Source: Fidelibacterota bacterium (GTDB taxonomy: Bacteria; Fidelibacterota; Marinisomatia; Marinisomatales; Marinisomataceae). From it: 64,000 nucleotides of DNA. Position 1 is the first letter of the stretch. Each line of letters begins with the position of its first letter. Position numbers and translations under genes: made by a program. A model generated the notes under the pieces. That model was not told the origin of the DNA and made no database searches. It worked only from the letters and a program-made list of their open reading frames with translations. The stretch spans positions 336,466-400,465 of the forward strand of contig JAOIOW010000001.1 of the NCBI GenBank assembly GCA_028140795.1, given 5' to 3'. This document shows positions 23,726 to 35,142 of the stretch, in pieces.

Positions 23726-24904
23726 TTAAATAATATTTAGAGATTTACCGCATTCCTTAAAAGCACTAATTGAATGTTTTAATTGATCCAAAGTATGAGA
23801 AGAAGATAATTGTACCCTTATTCTTGCTTGATTTTTTGGAACGACTGGAAATGAAAATGGAATTACGTAAATATTTTTTTCTAATAACATTTCAGACAAA
23901 GCAACTGCTTGCTTGGCATCATAAATCATTATCGGAACAATTGGATGTGAATCTCCTTTTACTTCATAACCAATTTCAGTGATTTGTTCTCTAAAGTATA
24001 ATGTATTATCATGAAGCTTAGTGATAAGGTTTTTATTATTATTGATTATTTCCAGTGCTTTTAAGCATGCTACAACCAATGCTGGTGCTAAGCTATTTGA
24101 AAAAAGGTAAGGTCTAGATTTTTGTCTAAGCGTATCTACAATATTTTTTGATGCAGAGATAAATCCTCCCGACGCTCCTCCAAGAGCTTTACCAAAAGTT
24201 GATGAAATAATATCAACTTCATCTAAGACTCCACAATGCTCTCCACTCCCTTTTCCATTTGTTCCAATAAAGCCAGTAGCATGACAATCATCTACCATAA
24301 CTAATGCATTATATTTTTTTGCTAATTGAACAATCAAGTCTACAGGTGCAATTGTTCCGTCCATACTAAAAACTCCATCTGTAACAATCAGCTTAACCCT
24401 TGCATCTGAATTACTTAATTTTTCTTGTAAATCTTCCATATCGCAATTTTTATATCTATACTTTTGAGCTTTACATAATCTGATACCATCAATAATTGAA
24501 GCATGATTTAGCTCATCTGAAAAAACAGCATCTTCTTCACCTAAGATTGTTTCAAATAAACCGCCATTTGCATCAAAGCAGGAAGAATACAAGATTGTAT
24601 CATCTTTTTTTAAAAAATTACTAACTGATTGCTCTAATTCTTTATGTATTGTTTGAGTTCCGCATATGAATCTGACTGAACCTAAGCCGAAACCCCATTC
24701 TTGAATAGCTTGCATTGCTGCTTTTCTAATTTCACTGTTGTTTGCAAGACCTAAATAATTATTTGCACAAAAGTTTAGTACTTTTTTGCCATTTACATTT
24801 ATTTCTGATTCTTGAGCAGTTTCGATTACCCTTTCTTCTTTAAAGGTACCTTGCTCTTTGATGTCATTTAACTGAGATTGTAATATTTGATCTATTTTTT
24901 TCAT
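23726..24904 (-). CDS. kbl: Glycine C-acetyltransferase (2-amino-3-ketobutyrate CoA ligase)
   Basis: A 392-aa PLP enzyme (alpha-oxoamine synthase family). It splits 2-amino-3-ketobutyrate with CoA into glycine and acetyl-CoA. Seen: 'NFCANNYLGLANN' (about 44-56), 'DDCHATGFIG' with the PLP Asp/His pair, and 'STFGKALGGASGG' (about 236-248) with the Schiff-base Lys. It lies 2 bp after the threonine dehydrogenase gene, which supplies its substrate. That pairing separates it from AONS/BioF or ALA synthase. Confidence 0.93.
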   Translation of the reverse strand: MKKIDQILQSQLNDIKEQGTFKEERVIETAQESEINVNGKKVLNFCANNYLGLANNSEIRKAAMQAIQEWGFGLGSVRFICGTQTIHKELEQSVSNFLKKDDTILYSSCFDANGGLFETILGEEDAVFSDELNHASIIDGIRLCKAQKYRYKNCDMEDLQEKLSNSDARVKLIVTDGVFSMDGTIAPVDLIVQLAKKYNALVMVDDCHATGFIGTNGKGSGEHCGVLDEVDIISSTFGKALGGASGGFISASKNIVDTLRQKSRPYLFSNSLAPALVVACLKALEIINNNKNLITKLHDNTLYFREQITEIGYEVKGDSHPIVPIMIYDAKQAVALSEMLLEKNIYVIPFSFPVVPKNQARIRVQLSSSHTLDQLKHSISAFKECGKSLNII

Positions 24905-24906
24905 AT

Positions 24907-25857
24907 TTATTTATTAATTATTTTTTCCAAAAACACTTCAAAGTCTTGTTCTTTTGAGAAATTCCAAAATTTATTCGCTCTCTCACAATTTAAACTTGAG
25001 GGCCATGTATCTGCAACTGATTGAAAACTTTTATCTTCATTATACTTAATTTGAAAAGAAGGAAATTTTAGTGATAGGAAATCACTTAGTTCTTTAACAG
25101 AAAAACTAGCTTCTTGAACATTAAATGCTCTCAATTTAGACTCGATTATTTCTAAATCCATTATGTCAATAATAGATGATATTGTTTTATCTATACCTAT
25201 AAATGGTAGTTCTGTGTTTGGAGATAACTTGCATTCAAATTTTTCACCTTTTTTTGCATTATTTATCATTTGTGGAGCATAATCTGTAGTACCACCATAT
25301 GGAACAGTATCATAACTTATTACTCCTGGAAACCTAATTGATCTAAAATCTAATCCAATTTTTTTAAATAGACTTTGTTCATGTAATTTACTTCCATATT
25401 GTTCAATGATAAGTTTATTATTTCCGTAAATTGTTGTTGGTTTAATAATATCTTGCTCCGAAGCATTTTCAATTTTTCTTGGACCATAAACAGCAATTGA
25501 ACTAGGAAAAAAAAATCTTGTGATACAATTATTTTTTTTTCCTAAACTGTACGAACAATCAATTAAGTTTTTCGATGCTTTTTCGTTTATTTCAAATGCC
25601 AATTCAGGGTTTTCTGCAGCTGTTTGGCTAAGTAGAGCAGCAAAGTGATAAACTTCACTAATATGATAATCGTTAAATATTGAATTTATTAGTTTTTTAT
25701 TAGTTATAGTGTCTTTGATGTATTTAACGGAATGAATTTTTTCTTTTGGATCATTTATATCTAAAGCAATAACCGATTTACCTATGCCAACTAATTCTTT
25801 GAGTGTTTTACTACCCAATTCGCCATTGTATCCAGTAATTAATATTTTTTCTTTCAC
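24907..25857 (-). CDS. L-threonine 3-dehydrogenase, SDR/epimerase-like type
   Basis: A 316-aa extended SDR that oxidises threonine to 2-amino-3-ketobutyrate with NAD+. Seen: the Rossmann motif 'TGYNGELGS', 'FFFPSSIAVYGP' with the catalytic Ser, YGNNK (about 144-148), and 'SIRFPGVISYDTVPYGGTTDYA', a block typical of the GalE-like threonine dehydrogenases. It begins with GTG at 25857. With kbl it forms the two-step conversion of threonine to glycine and acetyl-CoA. It is unrelated in fold to zinc-dependent E. coli Tdh, so it needs no zinc. It is divergent from parA. Confidence 0.88.
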   Translation of the reverse strand: MKEKILITGYNGELGSKTLKELVGIGKSVIALDINDPKEKIHSVKYIKDTITNKKLINSIFNDYHISEVYHFAALLSQTAAENPELAFEINEKASKNLIDCSYSLGKKNNCITRFFFPSSIAVYGPRKIENASEQDIIKPTTIYGNNKLIIEQYGSKLHEQSLFKKIGLDFRSIRFPGVISYDTVPYGGTTDYAPQMINNAKKGEKFECKLSPNTELPFIGIDKTISSIIDIMDLEIIESKLRAFNVQEASFSVKELSDFLSLKFPSFQIKYNEDKSFQSVADTWPSSLNCERANKFWNFSKEQDFEVFLEKIINK

Positions 25858-25935
25858 TCTTAAAGTTAAGTTAGATAAAATGATTTTTTAAAAACTTTGT
25901 ATTACCCTTATTTACCGATTAAATTTTTCATTCAT

Positions 25936-26700
25936 ATGAAAAAAATTATTTCCATAATAAATCAAAAAGGGGGAGTAGGCAAAACTACTACTGCAATTAA
26001 TTTAGCTGCTAGCTTAGGTATCTTAGAAAAGAAAACTTTATTAATTGATTTTGATCCTCAAGCCAATGCTTCGACAGGATTAAATGATTTTGATATTAAT
26101 AATGAATTTTCAATCTATGATGCAATTACTGGAAATAAAAAAATAGTAGACATTATTTCAAACACATCTATTGAATATATGGATTTTATAAAATCAGACA
26201 CCAATTTAGTTGGATGTGAAGTAGAGCTGGTTTCATTACCAAATAGAGAAAAGCAGTTATTAAAATTGATAAATAATGTGAAAAAAAATTATGACTATAT
26301 CCTAATAGACTGTCCTCCCTCATTAGGTCTTTTAACATTAAATGCTTTAACTGCTTCAACAGATGTTTTAATTCCTATTCAAAGCGAATTTTTTGCACTT
26401 GAAGGTTTAAGAAGTTTACAGGAAACGATTAAAATTGTTAAAGAGAATATAAATGGTAAGCTGAATATTCTTGGATTGCTGATTACAATGCATACAAAGA
26501 GACTGAGACTTTCTAAAAAAGTTGAGAGTTTGTTAAAAACAAATTTTAAAAATAAATTATTTAGAACTAAAATTAATCGAAATGTAAGATTAGCTGAAGC
26601 ACCAGACGATGGAAAACCTGCAATTATGTATGATGTAAATTGTTCGGGTGCAAAAGATTATATGGACTTAGCATTGGAGATAATTAATGAAAAAAAATAA
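25936..26700 (+). CDS. parA: Chromosome-partitioning ATPase ParA/Soj
   Basis: A 254-aa Walker-type ATPase that drives segregation of ParB-parS complexes. The deviant Walker A is 'NQKGGVGKTTTAINLA' (about 8-23), with 'LLIDFDPQANAS' (Walker A') and 'YDYILIDCPPSLGLLTLNAL' (Walker B). The track begins at TTG 25897, but the ATG at 25936 gives the standard Soj N-terminus 'MKKIISIINQKGG'. The short N-terminus lacks the DNA-binding extension of plasmid type Ia ParA, consistent with a chromosomal Soj. It overlaps parB by 14 bp. Confidence 0.95.
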   Translation: MKKIISIINQKGGVGKTTTAINLAASLGILEKKTLLIDFDPQANASTGLNDFDINNEFSIYDAITGNKKIVDIISNTSIEYMDFIKSDTNLVGCEVELVSLPNREKQLLKLINNVKKNYDYILIDCPPSLGLLTLNALTASTDVLIPIQSEFFALEGLRSLQETIKIVKENINGKLNILGLLITMHTKRLRLSKKVESLLKTNFKNKLFRTKINRNVRLAEAPDDGKPAIMYDVNCSGAKDYMDLALEIINEKK

Positions 26701-27517
26701 ACAGCTCGGTCAAGGACTAGGAGCTCTTTTAACTCCTTCAAAGAACAATCTTGAAGATTTTAATCAAAGCAGTATTCTTTTAAGCAAAATTAAACCCAAC
26801 CCTAATCAGCCTAGAAAAAATTTTGAAGACAAATCTCTTAAACAATTAGCTCAATCCATAGATGAAAAAGGTTTAATTAGTCCAATTACTGTTAAAAAAG
26901 TCGACAACAAATATATTATTGTAGCTGGTGAAAGAAGATATAGAGCCCACAAACTATTAAACAAAAAAAGAATTTTAGCTTACGTTATTGATGCAGATAC
27001 AACTAAAGATGTAATGTATATGGCTCTAATTGAGAATATTCAAAGAGAAGACCTCAACCCAATTGAAGAGGCAAAAGGATATAAATACCTACAAGAAAAT
27101 TTACAATCTTCAATAACTGAAATAGCAAAAACTGTTGGTAAATCAAGGCCTGCAGTTTCTAATGCTTTAAGACTATTAAAGCTTCCTGATCAAATCCAAG
27201 ATAGCATCTTAAAAGGTGAAATTAATGCAGGGCAAGCAAGAGCAATTTTACAGAGAAAAACTACCCAAGGGATGCTTCAGCTTTGGCAAAAACTATTAAC
27301 AGAGAAGATATCAGTACGTAAAACTGAGAAACTAGCTTCAAAAAGAAAGGTTTCTCCTCAATTACAAAACATTCAAGATAAGCTTTCGAGATTGATTGGT
27401 GAAAAAGTAGTTATTAATCAAAATCCTAAAACAAAAAAAGGTTTTATTAAGATTAATTTCAGTAAAAAAACAGTCAGCAGGGTATTAGATAAGCTAAAAT
27501 CAATTAAGTCTGATTAA
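26687..27517 (+). CDS. parB: Chromosome-partitioning protein ParB/Spo0J
   Basis: A 276-aa CTPase and DNA clamp that loads at parS. The N-terminal 'LGQGLGALL' is the usual ParA-contact start. 'IKPNPNQPRKNF' and 'ERRYRAHKLL' (GERR, about 85-92) form the CTP-binding ParB/Srx domain. 'ALIENIQREDLNPIEEAKGYKYL' leads into the HTH with 'VGKSRPAVSNALRLLKLP'. The C-terminal dimer domain is present. No parS-like 16-mer was found by eye nearby. Confidence 0.95.
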   Translation: MKKNKQLGQGLGALLTPSKNNLEDFNQSSILLSKIKPNPNQPRKNFEDKSLKQLAQSIDEKGLISPITVKKVDNKYIIVAGERRYRAHKLLNKKRILAYVIDADTTKDVMYMALIENIQREDLNPIEEAKGYKYLQENLQSSITEIAKTVGKSRPAVSNALRLLKLPDQIQDSILKGEINAGQARAILQRKTTQGMLQLWQKLLTEKISVRKTEKLASKRKVSPQLQNIQDKLSRLIGEKVVINQNPKTKKGFIKINFSKKTVSRVLDKLKSIKSD

Positions 27518-27521
27518 CTTT

Positions 27522-28256
27522 ATGAAATTAAGTAAATATAAAATTTTATTTATATCTCCATTTTCAGATAAATCATGGCAAATAGAATTTAGTAGATTAA
27601 CATTTATTTCATCGATTATAGTATTATCAATAATGGTTCTTTGCTCAATTGCACTTTTATATTTTTCATCCCCAATTGTAAAAGAATACTTAAGAGTTTC
27701 AACGATAAACAAAGAAATAAAGCAGCAACAAGAAATCATTAGTAACATTGATAAGTCGATTGAAGAGATTGCCTTAATGAAATCTTATATTGATTCAATT
27801 ATTGGTACAGAAAAGGGCAATGATTTAAATGAAAACAACATTAGATATATCTTGGCAAATAATCTTCCCACAGTTAAGCCTGCAGATGGTTTGATTAGCA
27901 GAACATATGATACAGAAACTAAACATTTAGGAATAGATGTTGTAAATATTGAAGGAACACCTATTTTTGCGACAGCGGACGGACAAATTGTCTTTAGTGA
28001 TTTCTCAGATGATTTTGGAAATTTTATTATCATAGATCATCAAAATGGGTATCTCTCACATTATTATCATAACCAGGAAAATTTTTTTAAAAAGGGGGAT
28101 ACAGTTAAAGCGGGAGACGTAATTGCTAAATTAGGCAATACTGGAATGTCCACCGGTCCTCATTTACATTTTGAAATTTGGAAAGATGGAAATTCTATTG
28201 ATCCAATTAATTTTTTTGAAGATTTTAACTTAAAATCCGATAAATTATCTCAATGA
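27522..28256 (+). CDS. M23 family metallopeptidase, membrane anchored
   Basis: A 244-aa LytM-type peptidase. An N-terminal TM helix (about 27-48) and a short coiled-coil-like stretch (about 60-90) precede the catalytic domain. That domain has 'HLGIDVVN' (first His and Asp, about 127-134) and 'GPHLHFEIW' (about 211-219), carrying the HxH zinc ligand. It probably trims peptidoglycan cross-links or acts as an envelope anchor. The downstream bactofilin overlaps by ATGA, a common pairing in which bactofilin positions an M23 enzyme for cell shape. Confidence 0.9.
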   Translation: MKLSKYKILFISPFSDKSWQIEFSRLTFISSIIVLSIMVLCSIALLYFSSPIVKEYLRVSTINKEIKQQQEIISNIDKSIEEIALMKSYIDSIIGTEKGNDLNENNIRYILANNLPTVKPADGLISRTYDTETKHLGIDVVNIEGTPIFATADGQIVFSDFSDDFGNFIIIDHQNGYLSHYYHNQENFFKKGDTVKAGDVIAKLGNTGMSTGPHLHFEIWKDGNSIDPINFFEDFNLKSDKLSQ

Positions 28257-28597
28257 AAATTCAATCCAAAGCAACTAATAGTCAAACAATCATTGCTGAA
28301 GATGTAGCCATTGATGGTAATGTACTTTTAAATGGCAATGTTACCATTTATGGAGAGATAAAAGGCTCTGTCAAAACGAATGGAGCAATTCAATTAGCAA
28401 AAAGTGGAAAAATTTACGGTGATGTTGAAGCTTCAATGATTCAAATTAATGGTTATATTGAGGGCGATGCATTCATTAATGGCCCAGCTGAACTTCTAAA
28501 AGGCTGTGAGCTTGTTGGAAATCTAAAGTATAAAATTCTTACTATTGAAGATGGTGCTCAATTTTCAGGAAGATGTGACATCATAGTTGATGAGTAA
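28253..28597 (+). CDS. Bactofilin family cytoskeletal protein
   Basis: A 114-aa protein with the right-handed beta-helix (DUF583) signature: short repeated turns such as 'VAIDGNVLLNGNVTIYGEIKGSVKTNGAIQLAKSGKIYGDVEA'. The N-terminus is short, as expected for a polymerising bactofilin. It forms membrane-associated filaments and commonly recruits M23 peptidases, here encoded directly upstream with an ATGA overlap. It ends 8 bp inside the atpZ-like gene. Confidence 0.92.
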   Translation: MKIQSKATNSQTIIAEDVAIDGNVLLNGNVTIYGEIKGSVKTNGAIQLAKSGKIYGDVEASMIQINGYIEGDAFINGPAELLKGCELVGNLKYKILTIEDGAQFSGRCDIIVDE

Positions 28598-28784
28598 AAA
28601 GAAAAAACTAAGTTCTATTTTAGCTGAAAGTTATTCAGTCTATTTTGAATTCATCGGAATTATTATATCTTGGCTTTTAATAGCTTATTTTCTGTTTAAC
28701 GATTTTTGGAAAATTTTTGTAATCATTATTGGAGTTTTTCATGCTTCTTATCGTGCATATCAACATGTAAAAAATAATAATTAA
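28590..28784 (+). CDS. AtpZ/AtpI-like small membrane protein
   Basis: A 64-aa protein when started at ATG 28590; the track's TTG at 28587 is one codon upstream. It has two hydrophobic helices (about 18-36 and 40-56). 'YFEFIGIIISWLLIAYFLF' and 'GVFHASYRAYQHV' match the AtpZ/AtpI pattern of ATP synthase accessory proteins, proposed to help c-ring assembly or carry Mg2+/Ca2+. Its place directly before atpB strengthens the call. Confidence 0.75.
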   Translation: MSKKKKLSSILAESYSVYFEFIGIIISWLLIAYFLFNDFWKIFVIIIGVFHASYRAYQHVKNNN

Positions 28785-28826
28785 GATTTACACTTTTTTT
28801 TCTGTTTTTCCTTACAACTTTCTATT

Positions 28827-28832
28827 TATATT
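28827..28832 (+). promoter_or_regulatory. Candidate -10 element for atpB
   Basis: TATATT ends 6 nt before ATG 28839, with only pyrimidine-rich sequence and no SD between. No convincing -35 is seen (GTTTTT at 17 nt). It could be an internal promoter for the atp genes giving a leaderless atpB message. Confidence 0.3.
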
Positions 28833-28838
28833 TCGTCG

Positions 28839-29810
28839 ATGTTTATTGCTGAAAAAGTTGGAAAAGAATGGACAATGGATCAAGCTCCTCAATATGCTAT
28901 TGATCACGTTGCAAACAGCAAAAAAAATATTTTTGAATTTGAATTTCTTAATTCGCTCTCAGAAAAGATTTCTAATTTTTTTGGCATTTCTAGTGAATCT
29001 TTATTTTATATTGATTTAGGAATTTCAAAGCACGTTTTTTTACTTTTCTTTGTTTCCTTTATAGTGGTTTCAACCATTGTAACACTAATTCAAGGTTATA
29101 TTTCTCATAAGAAAAATATCCCTAACAAGTTTATGAGTATTATTGAGATGTTTGTTATCTATTTAAGAGATGATGTTCTTAAAAATTTTATTGGAGATAA
29201 AGAATATAGATCATGGGCGCCTTTGGTCTATACAATTTTCTTTTTTGTTCTTTTTGGAAATGTTTTAGGACTGATACCAATTTTTGATTTGACAGGATTG
29301 ATAGGTAAAATTGGATATAAAGCTGAAATGTTAGGTAAGGACAATATATTATATTTATTATCAAAAGGTGGCCACACAGTTACAGCAAATGTTAATGTTA
29401 CTTTTGCAATAGCTACTATTACATTTGTTGCTTTTATTGCTGCTGGAATTCAAAAATATGGCTTTGTTCAACATTGGAAAAATTTAGCACCTTCTGGATT
29501 ACCTTGGCCGCTATATTTTGTTGTTGTGCCTATTGAATTCATGGGATTATTCATTCGTCCACTTGCTTTGACTCTAAGGCTAGCTGGAAATATGATGGGT
29601 GGACATATTGCTTTAATAATTTTTATAACATTTATTTTTAGTGCAACTGCAGAATTGGGAGGTTTAGCTGGTTTCGGAATAGCTCCTTTTTCAATCTCGC
29701 TTGCATTAGGATTAACTATGCTTGAACTGTTAGTTGCAGTAATACAAGCATATGTTTTTGCATTATTAACAGCCGTTTTTATTGGAATGGCTATACACGT
29801 AGATCACTAA
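28839..29810 (+). CDS. atpB: ATP synthase F0 subunit a
   Basis: A 323-aa inner-membrane subunit forming the proton half-channels against the c-ring. About six helices are visible. 'PLALTLRLAGNMMGGHI' holds the essential Arg, and 'LLVAVIQAYVFALLTAVFI' is the conserved last helix. The N-terminus has a long amphipathic extension (about 1-65), as in FCB relatives. ATG 28839 lacks an SD; Met13 (28875) is an alternative start. Confidence 0.95.
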   Translation: MFIAEKVGKEWTMDQAPQYAIDHVANSKKNIFEFEFLNSLSEKISNFFGISSESLFYIDLGISKHVFLLFFVSFIVVSTIVTLIQGYISHKKNIPNKFMSIIEMFVIYLRDDVLKNFIGDKEYRSWAPLVYTIFFFVLFGNVLGLIPIFDLTGLIGKIGYKAEMLGKDNILYLLSKGGHTVTANVNVTFAIATITFVAFIAAGIQKYGFVQHWKNLAPSGLPWPLYFVVVPIEFMGLFIRPLALTLRLAGNMMGGHIALIIFITFIFSATAELGGLAGFGIAPFSISLALGLTMLELLVAVIQAYVFALLTAVFIGMAIHVDH

Positions 29811-29830
29811 CAAAAAAAAGGAGTCTCACT

Positions 29831-30013
29831 ATGGGAGCAGGTTTAGCAGTAATTGGTGCCGGAATTGGTATCGGTTTAATTGGTTATGGAGTAGCTCAAG
29901 CTATTGCAAGACAACCTGAAGCAGCTGGAGAAATTAGATCACAAACATTTCTTTTAGCTATTTTAGTTGAAGGTGCAGCAATTTTGCTTGGATTGTTATC
30001 ACTAGTTCTGTAA
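29831..30013 (+). CDS. atpE: ATP synthase F0 subunit c
   Basis: A 60-aa hairpin of two helices joined by the polar loop 'RQPE' (27-30). The ion-carrying Glu is E47 in 'ILVEGAAIL'. This EG context, without the Na+-type ES/ET plus upstream Gln pattern, suggests a proton-translocating ring. The protein is shorter than most (70-90 aa), missing several N-terminal residues. The start is secure: AAAAGGAG lies 7 nt upstream, and no in-frame extension is needed. Confidence 0.94.
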   Translation: MGAGLAVIGAGIGIGLIGYGVAQAIARQPEAAGEIRSQTFLLAILVEGAAILLGLLSLVL

Positions 30014-30031
30014 TCAAAATAAGGAAATAAT

Positions 30032-30538
30032 ATGAATCCATTATTAACGCCAGAACTAGGCACATATGTCTGGTCATTAGTTATTTTTATGACTGTACTT
30101 TTTGTATTAAGAAAGTATGCATGGAACCCTCTTTTAGACTTTTTAGAAGAAAGAGAAAAAGATATTGCAGAATCTCTTAAGATGGCAGAAAGCGCTAAGA
30201 CTGATCTTGAACAAATTAAAGATGAGTCTGAAAAAATACTTAATGAGGCCAAAAAAGAAGGTAAAGCAATTGTAGGAGATAGTAAGCTTAGAGCTGAAGA
30301 GTCTGCAGCTAAAATACTTAATGATGCAAAAGCAAAATCTAATGAATTTCTTGATGACGCTAAGTCAAAGATAGAGATTGAGAAGAAAAGAGCTATTAAA
30401 GAAATTAAGGAAGAAGTTGTAGATCTTAGTCTAGAGTTAGCTACAAAAGTTTTACAAAGAAATGTTAAGGATGATGACAATAGCAAGTTTATTAAATCAT
30501 CATTAGAAGCAGTGAAAGTAGATGAAGCAAAATCTTAA
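30032..30538 (+). CDS. atpF: ATP synthase F0 subunit b
   Basis: A 168-aa peripheral stalk subunit. A single N-terminal TM helix (about 8-27, 'GTYVWSLVIFMTVLFVL') ends in 'RKYAWNPLLDFLEEREKDI'. A long charged coiled coil rich in Ala, Lys and Glu (about 40-150) follows. It overlaps atpH by 17 bp. Only one b-type gene is present, so the stalk is probably a homodimer. Confidence 0.94.
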   Translation: MNPLLTPELGTYVWSLVIFMTVLFVLRKYAWNPLLDFLEEREKDIAESLKMAESAKTDLEQIKDESEKILNEAKKEGKAIVGDSKLRAEESAAKILNDAKAKSNEFLDDAKSKIEIEKKRAIKEIKEEVVDLSLELATKVLQRNVKDDDNSKFIKSSLEAVKVDEAKS

Positions 30539-31064
30539 AAAGATAAATATTTATTCCAATCTATTGAATGATTCCGTTAATTCATTTGACGACTTTAAAG
30601 GCGTTAAAAATGGATTGGATGAATTTAATGCTTCATTAAAAGACAATTTATCTATCAATACTTTTTTCAAATCGAAGACTGTTGATAATGTAGAAAAAAT
30701 GAGTCTTTTTGAGAAAGCTGTTTCAAACTCAATGAGTGTAATTTTGGTAGAAGTTTTAAAAGTAGTAATTGAAAATGATGACATTAATCTATTAAAAGAT
30801 GTTGCCAAAAATTTTACATTGCTATCAAAACAAAAACTAAATATTGCATTTGTTGAAGTGGTTTCTTCAAATGAAATGAATAGTGATCAAAAAGATGATA
30901 TAACTAATTCTTTGAGTGAACTTATCAATAAGAAAATTGATATCAACTTTGATGTTGATAAAAATTTAATTGGGGGACTTAAAATTAAAGTAGACGACAC
31001 ATTATACGATAGTAGTCTGCAAACAAAATTAGAAAACGCGAAATCAAAATTAGTAGGGGTATAA
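30522..31064 (+). CDS. atpH: ATP synthase F1 subunit delta
   Basis: A 180-aa OSCP/delta subunit linking the peripheral stalk to F1. It has an N-terminal helical bundle and a C-terminal block 'VEVVSSNEMNSDQKDDITNSL' plus 'VDKNLIGGLKIKVDDTLYDSSLQTKL', the conserved end of the family. The sequence diverges as usual for delta, so the position between atpF and atpA supports the call. It abuts atpA directly. Confidence 0.93.
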   Translation: MKQNLKKINIYSNLLNDSVNSFDDFKGVKNGLDEFNASLKDNLSINTFFKSKTVDNVEKMSLFEKAVSNSMSVILVEVLKVVIENDDINLLKDVAKNFTLLSKQKLNIAFVEVVSSNEMNSDQKDDITNSLSELINKKIDINFDVDKNLIGGLKIKVDDTLYDSSLQTKLENAKSKLVGV

Positions 31065-32582
31065 ATGGATATTAAGACAAATGAAATCGGTGATTTGCTA
31101 CGAAGTCAGATTAAAAATATCAATGAAAGTGTTGATGTTAATGAAGTTGGCGAAGTTTTAGAAATTGGCGATGGTGTTGCTAGAACAAGCGGGCTTGGAA
31201 GTGTAATGAGTTCTGAGCTCGTTGAGTTTCCAAATAATGTATTTGGAATGGCTTTAAATTTAGAAGAAGAAAATGTTGGTGCAGTACTATTTGGTGATAG
31301 TAGTCTTGTAAAAGAAGGTGATACTGTTAAAAGAACTGGTAAAGTTGTCGAAGTACCAGTGGGTAAAGAACTTTTAGGTCGTGTCGTTGACCCTCTAGGT
31401 CAGCCAATGGATGGTAAGGGCCCTATAAACGCTAAAGAGACTTTACCAATTGAAAGAAAAGCATTAGGTGTTATGCAAAGATTTCCAGTCAAAGAACCCC
31501 TACAAACTGGATTGAAATCAATTGACAGCATGATTCCAATTGGTAGAGGTCAAAGAGAGCTAATTATTGGTGATAGGCAAACTGGAAAATCAGCAATTGC
31601 AATTGATGCTATTATTAATCAAAAATCCACTCATAGTTCAGATAGCCCAGTATATTGCGTTTATGTTGCTGTTGGTCAAAAGGCATCAACAGTTGCTAAG
31701 CTTGTTGCCGAGCTTGAAGCCAACGGAGCAATGGAGTATACAACTGTAGTGGTAGCAAATGCTTCTGATCCAGCTCCATTACAATATATTGCTCCTTATT
31801 CAGGATGTGCTATGGGAGAATATTATAGAGATAATGGTATGCATGGTTTAATTGTTTATGATGATTTATCAAAACAAGCTACTGCATATAGGCAGATGTC
31901 TCTTGTTTTGAGAAGACCTCCTGGTAGAGAAGCATTCCCAGGTGATGTATTCTACTTACATAGTAGATTGTTAGAAAGAGCTTCAAAGCTTTCAGAAGAT
32001 TTAGGTTCTGGCTCGCTTACAGCGCTTCCAGTTATTGAAACTCAAGAAGGAGATGTATCTGCATATATTCCAACAAACGTAATATCTATTACAGATGGAC
32101 AGATTTATTTAGATACAAACTTGTTTAACGGAGGAGTTAGACCGGCAGTTGATGTTGGATTATCTGTTTCAAGAGTTGGTGGTAGTGCTCAGATTAAAGC
32201 TATGAAAAAAATTGCAGGTAAATTAAGGTTGGACTTAGCTCAATTTAGAGAATTGGAAGCTTTTGCAAAATTTGCATCAGATTTGGATGAATCAACTGCA
32301 GCTCAAATTACAAGAGGAAGAAGAATGGTTGAAATTCTAAAACAGAATCAATATGTACCTATGACAACTGAAAAGCAGGTTGCAATTATTTATGCTGCAA
32401 GTCAGGGTTATTTAGATGATATTGAATTAGAGTCAGTTAAGGAATTTGAAGTAGGTCTTCTTGAGCATTTTGAATCAAAGCATTCTGAATGCTTAAAAGA
32501 AATAAATAGCTCAGGAGATATTTCAGACGATCTTGGTGAAAAGATGAATAAGGCAATAGAGGAATTCAAAAAGAGCTTCTAA
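31065..32582 (+). CDS. atpA: ATP synthase F1 subunit alpha
   Basis: A 505-aa nucleotide-binding subunit. P-loop '[11 protein letters not shown]' (about 170-180), '[16 protein letters not shown]', and the alpha-specific '[26 protein letters not shown]' (with the track's V-L-R-R-P-P form) are present. The arginine-finger region '[11 protein letters not shown]' appears as '[11 protein letters not shown]'. Length is normal. It forms the alpha3-beta3 hexamer with atpD. Confidence 0.97.
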   Translation: MDIKTNEIGDLLRSQIKNINESVDVNEVGEVLEIGDGVARTSGLGSVMSSELVEFPNNVFGMALNLEEENVGAVLFGDSSLVKEGDTVKRTGKVVEVPVGKELLGRVVDPLGQPMDGKGPINAKETLPIERKALGVMQRFPVKEPLQTGLKSIDSMIPIGRGQRELIIGDRQTGKSAIAIDAIINQKSTHSSDSPVYCVYVAVGQKASTVAKLVAELEANGAMEYTTVVVANASDPAPLQYIAPYSGCAMGEYYRDNGMHGLIVYDDLSKQATAYRQMSLVLRRPPGREAFPGDVFYLHSRLLERASKLSEDLGSGSLTALPVIETQEGDVSAYIPTNVISITDGQIYLDTNLFNGGVRPAVDVGLSVSRVGGSAQIKAMKKIAGKLRLDLAQFRELEAFAKFASDLDESTAAQITRGRRMVEILKQNQYVPMTTEKQVAIIYAASQGYLDDIELESVKEFEVGLLEHFESKHSECLKEINSSGDISDDLGEKMNKAIEEFKKSF

Positions 32583-32583
32583 T

Positions 32584-35125
<2,542 letters not shown>

Positions 35126-35142
35126 TTATTAGATTATTATAA

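Noticed and set aside
25858-28800. parS site near parAB
   Set aside because: No GTTTCAC-GTGAAAC-like palindrome was found by eye, so it is not reported.
29831-30013. Sodium-type c-ring
   Set aside because: The Glu is followed by Gly-Ala rather than the Ser/Thr of Na+ binders, so a proton ring is more likely.
29896-30486. 196-aa Ser/Leu-rich minus-strand ORF
   Set aside because: Antisense shadow of atpE and atpF; low complexity from the reversed coiled coil.
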